From: Rugalucina vietnamica
Taxonomy: Eukaryota; Mollusca; Bivalvia; Lucinida; Lucinidae
Length of the DNA stretch: 64,000 nt
Reading direction: 5' to 3'
Assembly (NCBI GenBank): GCA_964017185.1
Contig: OZ024879.1
Coordinates: 25,175,456 to 25,239,455, forward strand
The notes below the pieces were generated by a model, which saw only the letters and a list, made by a program, of their open reading frames with translations, searched no databases and was not told the origin of the DNA. The translations under genes and the position numbers were made by a program. This document shows positions 58,101 through 64,000 of the stretch, piece by piece. Positions within the stretch are counted from its first letter, which is position 1. Every line of letters starts with the position of its first letter.

Positions 58101-61100
58101 ACTAAGCTTTGCATTTGCAACCATTAAAACCGCGTCAACACGTTAAAACTAAGCGTTGTAGTTCAAACCGTTAATGGCAATACGTAAACACTAAGCTTTG
58201 CATTTGCAACCGTTAAAACAGTTGCAAACGTTAGTGTCAACATGTAAGCACTAACCGTTAGAGTTGCAACCTTTAATGGGAAGACGTTAACATTAAGCGT
58301 TAGTGGCAACACGTTAAAGCTAAGCGTTGCAGTTGCAAACGTTAGTGTCAACATGTAAGCACTAACCCTTGCAGTTGTAACCTTTAAAGGCAACACGTTA
58401 ACATTAAGCATTGCAGTTGCAAGCGTTAGTGGCAACACGTTAAAACTAAGCGTTGCAGTTACAACCGTTAGTGTCAACATTACAGTAAGTGTAGCATTTG
58501 CTTACGTTAATTTCAACACGTTAACACGTTGCAACCGTTTAATGTCAACATGTTAACACTTAGCATTGCAGTTGCAACCGTTAGTGTCAACATGTTTACA
58601 CTAAGCGTTGCAGTTGCAACCGTTAATGACAACACGTTAACACTAAGCATTGCGGTTACAATGCGTTAAAACTAAGCGTTGTAGTTAAAACCGTTAATGA
58701 CAACACGTAAACACTAAGCTTTTGCAACAATTAAAACCATGTCAACACGTTAAAACTAAGCGTTGTAGTTATAACCGTTAATTGCAACACATTAGCACTA
58801 AGCATTGGATTTGCAACCGTTAATACCGTGGTAACACGTTAAAACTAACGTTGCAGTTAAAACCGTTAATGACAACACGTAAACACTAAGCTTTGCATTT
58901 GCAACTATTTAAACCATGTCAGTCAACACGTTAAAACTAAGCGTTGTAGTTATAACCGTTAATTGCAACACGTTAGCACTAAGCATTGGATTTGCAACCG
59001 TTAATACCGTGGCAACATGTTAAAACTAAGCGTTGCAGTTAAAACCGTTAATGCCAACACGTAAACACTAAGCTTTGCATTTGCAACCATTAAAACCGTG
59101 TCAACACGTTAAAACTAAGCGTTGTAGTTAAAACCGTTAATGGCAACACGTAAATACTAAGCTTTGCATTTGCAACCGTTAAAACAGTTGCAAACGTTAG
59201 TGTCAACATGCATTAACCGTTGCAGTTGCAACCTTTAAAGGCAACACGTTAACATTAAGCATTGCAGTTGCAAGCGTTAGTGGCACTAAGCATTGGATTT
59301 GCAACCGTTAATACCGTGGCAACATGTAAAAACTAAGCGTTGCAGTTAAAACCGTTAATGACAACACGTAAGCTGCTTTGCATTTGCAACCGTTAAAACC
59401 GTGTCAACACGTTGAAACTAAGCGTTGTAGTTAAAACCGTTAATGGCAACACGTAAACACTAAGCTTTGCATTTGCAACCGTCAAAACAGTTGCAAACGT
59501 TAGTGTCAACATGGAAGCACTAACCGTTACAGTTGCAACCTTTAATGGCAACACGTTAACATTAAGCGTTAGTGGCAACACATTAAAGCTAAGTGTTGCA
59601 GTTGCAAACGTTAGTGTTAACATGTAAGCACTAACCGTTGCAGTTGCAACCTTTAAATGCAACACGTTAACATTAAGCATTGCAGTTGCAAGCGTTAGTG
59701 GCAACACGTTAAAACTAAGCGTTGCAGTTACAACCGTTAGTTTCAACATTACAGTAAGTGTAGCATTTGCTTACGTTAATTTCAACACGTTAACACGTTG
59801 CAACCGTTTATGTCAACATGTTAACACTTAGCATTGCAGTTGCAACCATTAGTGTCAACATGTTTACACTAAGCGTTGCAGTTGCAACCGTTAATTACAA
59901 CACGTTAACACTAAGCATTGCGGTTACAATGCGTTAAAACTAAGCGTTGTAGTTAAAACCGTTAATGACAACACGTAAACACTAAGCTTTGCAGTTGCAA
60001 CCATTAAAACCATGTCAACACGTTCAAACTAAGCGTTGTAGTTATAACCGTTAATTGCAACACGTTAGCACTAAGCATTGGATTTGCAACCGTTAATACC
60101 GTGGCAACATGTTAAAACTAAGCGTTGCAGTTAAAACCGTTAATGACAACACGTAAACACTAAGCTTTGCATTTGCAACCGTTAAAACCGTGTCAACACG
60201 TTAAAACTAAGCGTTGTAGTTAAAACCGTTAATGGCAACACGTAAACACTAAGCTTTGCATTTGCAACCGTTAAAACAGTTGCAAACGTTAGTGTCAACA
60301 TGTAAGCACTAACCGTTAGAGTTGCAACCTTTAATGGGAAGACGTTAACATTAAGCGTTAGTGGCAACACGTTAAAGCTAAGCGTTGCAGTTGCAAACGT
60401 TAGTGTCAACATGTAAGCATTAACCGTTGCAGTTGCAACCTTTAAAGGCAACACGTTAACATTAAGCATTGCAGTTGCAAGCGTTAGTGGCAACACGTTA
60501 AAACTAAGCGTTGCAGTTACAACCGTTAGTGTCAACATTACAGTAAGTGTAGCATTCGTTTACGTTAATTTCAACACGTTAACACGTTGCAACCGTTTAT
60601 GTCAACATGTTAAGACTTAGCATTGCAGTTGCAACCGTTAGTGTCAACATGTTTACACTAAGCGTTGCAGTTGCAACCGTTAATGACAACACGTTAACAC
60701 TAAGCATTGCGGTTACAATGCGTTAAAACTAAGCGTTGTAGTTAAAACCGTTAATGACAACACGTAAACACTAAGCTTTGCATTTGCAACCATGTCAACA
60801 CGTTAAAACTAAGCGTTGTAGTTATAACCGTTAATTGCAACACATTAGCACTAAGCATTGGATTTGCAACCGTTAATACCGTGGCAACACGTTAAAACTA
60901 AGCGTTGCAGTTAGAACCGTTAATGACAACACGTAAACACTAAGCTTTGCATTTGCAACCGTTAATACAGTTGCAAACGTTAGTGTCAACATGTAAGCAC
61001 TAACCGTTAAAGTTGCAACCTTAAATGCAACACGTTAACATTAAGCGTTAGTGGCAACACGTTACAGCTAAGCTTTGCAGTTGCAAACGTTAGTGTCAAC

Positions 61101-62100
61101 ATGTAAGCACTAACCGTTGCAGTTACAACCTTTAAAGGCAACACGTTAACATTAAGCATTGCAGTTGCAAGCGTTAGTGGCAACACGTTAAAACTAAGCG
61201 TTGCAGTTACAACCGTAAGTGTCAACATTATAACAGTAAGTGTAGCATTTGCTTACGTTAATTTCAACACGTTAAAACGTTGCAACCGTTTATGTCAACA
61301 TGTTAACACTTAGCATTGCAGTTGCAACCGTTAGTGTCAACATGTTTGCACTAAGCGTTGCAGTTGCAACACGTTAACACTAAGCATTTCGGTTACAATG
61401 CGTTAAAACTAAGCGTTGCAGTTACAACCGTTATAACATTATAACAGTGTAGCATTTGCTTACGTTAATTTCAACACGTTAACACGTTGCAACCGTTTAT
61501 GTCAACACTTAGCATTGCAGTTGCAACCGTTAGTGTCAACATGTTTACACTAAGCGATGCAGTTGCAACCGTTAATGACAACACGTAAACACTAAGCTTT
61601 GCATTTGCAACCATTAAAACCATGTCAACACGTTAAAACTAAGCGTTGTACATGTAGTTATAACCGTTAATTGCAACACGTTAGCACTAAGCATTGGATT
61701 TGCAACCGTTAATACCGTGGCAACATGTTAAAACTAAGCGTTGCAGTTAAAACCGTTAATGACAACACGTAAACACTAAGCTTTGCATTTGCAACCGTTA
61801 AAACAGTTGCAAACGTTAGTGTCAACATGTAAGCACTAACCGTTAGAGTTGCAACCTTTAATGGGAAGACGTTAACATTAAGCGTTAGTGGCAACACGTT
61901 AAAGCTAAGCGTTGCAGTTGCAAACGTTAGTGTCAACATGTAAGCACTAACCCTTGCAGTTGTAACCTTTAAAGGCAACACGTTAACATTAAGCATTGCA
62001 GTTGCAAGCGTTAGTGGCAACACGTTAAAACTAAGCGTTGCAGTTACAACCGTTAGTGTCAACATAACAGTAAGTGTAGCATTTGCTTACGTTAATTTCA
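52117..62100. repeat. Block duplication, about 6.0-kb offset
   Basis: 52,117-56,100 recurs at 58,163-62,065 with offset 6046 falling to 5957. Private variants are shared: CATGTCAGTCAACACG (52,872 and 58,915), AAAACTAACGTTGCAG, AAGCTTTTGCAACAATT. The 89-bp fall in offset equals one extra tandem copy at 53,941-54,118 in the first block. Confidence 0.85.
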
Positions 62101-64000
62101 ACACGTTAACACGTTGCAACCGTTTAATGTCAACATGTTAACACTTAGCATTGCAGTTGCAACCGTTAGTGTCAACATGTTTACACTAAGCGTTGCAGTT
62201 GCAACCGTTAATGACAACACGTTAACACTAAGCATTGCGGTTACAATGCGTTGTAGTTAAAACCGTTAATGACAACACGTAAACACTAAGCTTTGCATTT
62301 GCAACCATTAAAACCATGTCAAAACGTTAAAACTAAGCGTTGTAGTTATAACCGTTAATTGCAACACATTAGCACTAAGCATTGGATTTGCAACCGTTAA
62401 TACCGTGGCAACACGTTAAAACTAAGCGTTGCAGTTAAAACCGTTAATGACAACACGTAAACACTAAGCTTTGCATTTGCAACTATTTAAACCATGTCAA
62501 CACGTTAAAACTAAGCGTTGTAGTTATAACCGTTAATTGCAACACGTTAGCACTAAGCATTGGATTTGCAACCGTTAATACCGTGGCAACATGTTAAAAC
62601 TAAGCGATGCAGTTAAAACCGTTAATGCCAACACGTAAACACTAAGCTTTGCATTTGCAACCGTTAATGCCAACACGTAAACACTAAGCTTTGCATTTGC
62701 AACCGTTAAAACCGTGTCAACACGTTAAAACTAAGCGTTGTAGTTAAAACCGTTAATGGCAACACGTAAACACTAAGCTTTGCATTTGCAACCGTTAAAA
62801 CAGTTGCAAACGTTAGTGTCAACATGTAAGCACTAACCGTTACAGTTGCAACCTTTAATGGCAACACGTTAACATTAAGCGTTAGTGGCAACACGTTAAA
62901 GCTAAGTGTTGCAGTTGCAAACGTTAGTGTTAACATGTAAGCACTAACCGTTGCAGTTGCAACCTTTAAATGCAACACGTTAACATTAAGCATTGCAGTT
63001 GCAACACGTTAAAACTAAGCGTTGCAGTTACAACCGTTAGTTTCAACATTACAGTAAGTGTAGCATTTGCTTACGTTAATTTCAACACGTTAACACGTTG
63101 CAACCGTTTATGTCAACATGTTAACACTTAGCATTGCAGTTGCAACCATTAGTGTCAACATGTTTACACTAAGCGTTGCAGTTGCAACCGTTAATTACAA
63201 CACGTTAACACTAAGCATTGCGGTTACAATGCGTTAAAACTAAGCGTTGTAGTTAAAACCGTTAATGACAACACGTAAACACTAAGCTTTGCAGTTGCAA
63301 CCATTAAAACCATGTCAACACGTTAAAACTAAGCGTTGTAGTTATAACCGTTAATTGCAACACGTTAGCACTAAGCATTGGATTTGCAACCGTTAATACC
63401 GTGGCAACATGTTAAAACTAAGCGTTGCAGTTAAAACCGTTAATGACAACACGTAAACACTAAGCTTTGCATTTGCAACCGTTAAAACCGTGTCATCACG
63501 TTAAAACTAAGCGTTGTAGTTAAAACCGTTAATGGCAACACGTAAACACTAAGCTTTGCATTTGCAACCGTTAAAACAGTTGCAAACGTAAGTGTAAGTA
63601 CAGTAAGTGTAGCATTCGTTTACGTTAATTTCAACACGTTAACACGTTGCAACCGTTTATGTCAACATGTTAACACTTAGCATTGCAGTTGCAACCGTTA
63701 GTGTCAACATGTTTACACTAAGCGTTGCAGTTGCAACCGTTAATGACAACACGTTAACACTAAGCATTGCGGTTACAATGCGTTAAAACTAAGCGTTGTA
63801 GTTAAAACCGTTAATGACAACACGTAAACACTAAGCTTTGCATTTGCAACCATGTCAACACGTTAAAAATAAGCGTTGTAGTTATAACCGTTAATTGCAA
63901 CACATTAGCACTAAGCATTGGATTTGCAACCGTTAATACCGTGGCAACACGTTAAAACTAAGCGTTGCAGTTAGAACCGTTAATGACAACACGTAAACAC

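Larger units (their letters stand above)
36912..64000. repeat. 42-bp satellite array with nested higher-order repeats
   Basis: The monomer is about 42 bp, with blocks CAACACGTTAAAACTAAGCG and TTGCAGTTGCAACCGTTAAT plus two bases. Variant monomers (for example AAGCGTTGTAGTTAAAACCG, AAGCATTGGATTTGCAACCG, AACATGTAAGCACTAACCG) are arranged in a fixed order to form about 790-bp higher-order units. These units recur along the array with spacings of 786-791, 825 and shorter or longer variants. The array runs off the window, so more than 640 monomers are present. Because 42 is divisible by three, the minus strand shows recurring frames of 73-128 codons with a 14-residue period (NVLPLTLATATLSF); these are not genes. 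Each monomer has about three CpGs and the palindromes GTTGCAAC or AACGTT. Confidence 0.95.

Noticed and set aside
37074-62993. More than 25 related minus-strand frames of 73-128 codons and 64-codon plus-strand frames, possibly a gene family
   Set aside because: They follow the 42-bp satellite period exactly, lack splice or start context, and occur because 42 is a multiple of three.
36912-64000. CRISPR-like array
   Set aside because: Repeats are contiguous variants of one monomer with no unique spacers, and the genome is eukaryotic.
36912-64000. Telomeric or subtelomeric TTAGGG-type repeat
   Set aside because: The monomer has no (TTAGGG)n; GTTAGTG motifs are isolated parts of a 42-bp unit.

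Overview
This window is eukaryotic, intron-bearing, repeat-dominated DNA. It is most likely from a bivalve mollusc. The basis is recognition of repeat families that I associate with bivalve genomes: elements beginning TTTTTAGCTCGACTGC and ending in a GCTGTC/GACAGC hairpin, elements bounded by GCTCACCTGAG, elements bounded by CGCACCTGC with a (GTCC)n tract, and tRNA-derived SINEs ending GGGACGTTAAACTGA. It also contains (CA)n, (CATT)n and poly-C/G/T tracts and candidate GT-AG exons. I see no bacterial genes, rRNA or intact tRNA, and I cannot name the species.

Layout. (1) 1-21.9 kb is a mosaic of non-autonomous elements and minisatellites: a small foldback element (240-542), a 147-bp tandem repeat (3.4-4.3 kb), a three-level nest of insertions (5.0-9.3 kb), a 450-bp tandem family (9.6-10.2 and 12.9-14.3 kb), a 14-bp minisatellite (16.0-16.9 kb), a hAT-like element with a perfect 8-bp target duplication (17.2-18.2 kb), and a TA-flanked element with SINEs and microsatellites (18.8-21.2 kb). 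Only two short candidate exons, both on the minus strand, lie here.

(2) 21,883-33,202 is an 11.3-kb LTR retrotransposon-like element. Its 267-bp LTRs look identical; it has TG...CA ends, an ATAA target duplication, a primer-binding-site-like TGGT start and a polypurine tract. It interrupts an old CR1/L2-type LINE on the minus strand: removing the element and one ATAA restores the LINE reading frame. It has no recognisable pol. It carries one 462-481-codon ORF with a charged, probably coiled-coil N-terminus, and about 9 kb of further sequence. That sequence includes MITEs, a 157-bp tandem repeat, and an antisense candidate two-exon C2H2 zinc-finger gene with a degraded inverted copy of one of its exons. 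This is the most likely undescribed object in the window.

(3) 33.2-36.4 kb holds the rest of the LINE debris and a second copy of the 2.2-kb element. (4) From about 36,912 to the window end (>27 kb) is a satellite with a 42-bp monomer, organised into about 790-bp higher-order units that are duplicated again in blocks of 2.4, 3.1, 3.2, 6.0, 6.4 and 7.1 kb. Its many 14-residue-periodic ORFs are by-products of a monomer divisible by three.

Apart from the retroelement genes, no gene set here acts together as a pathway. All calls were made by eye; identities and family names need alignment.
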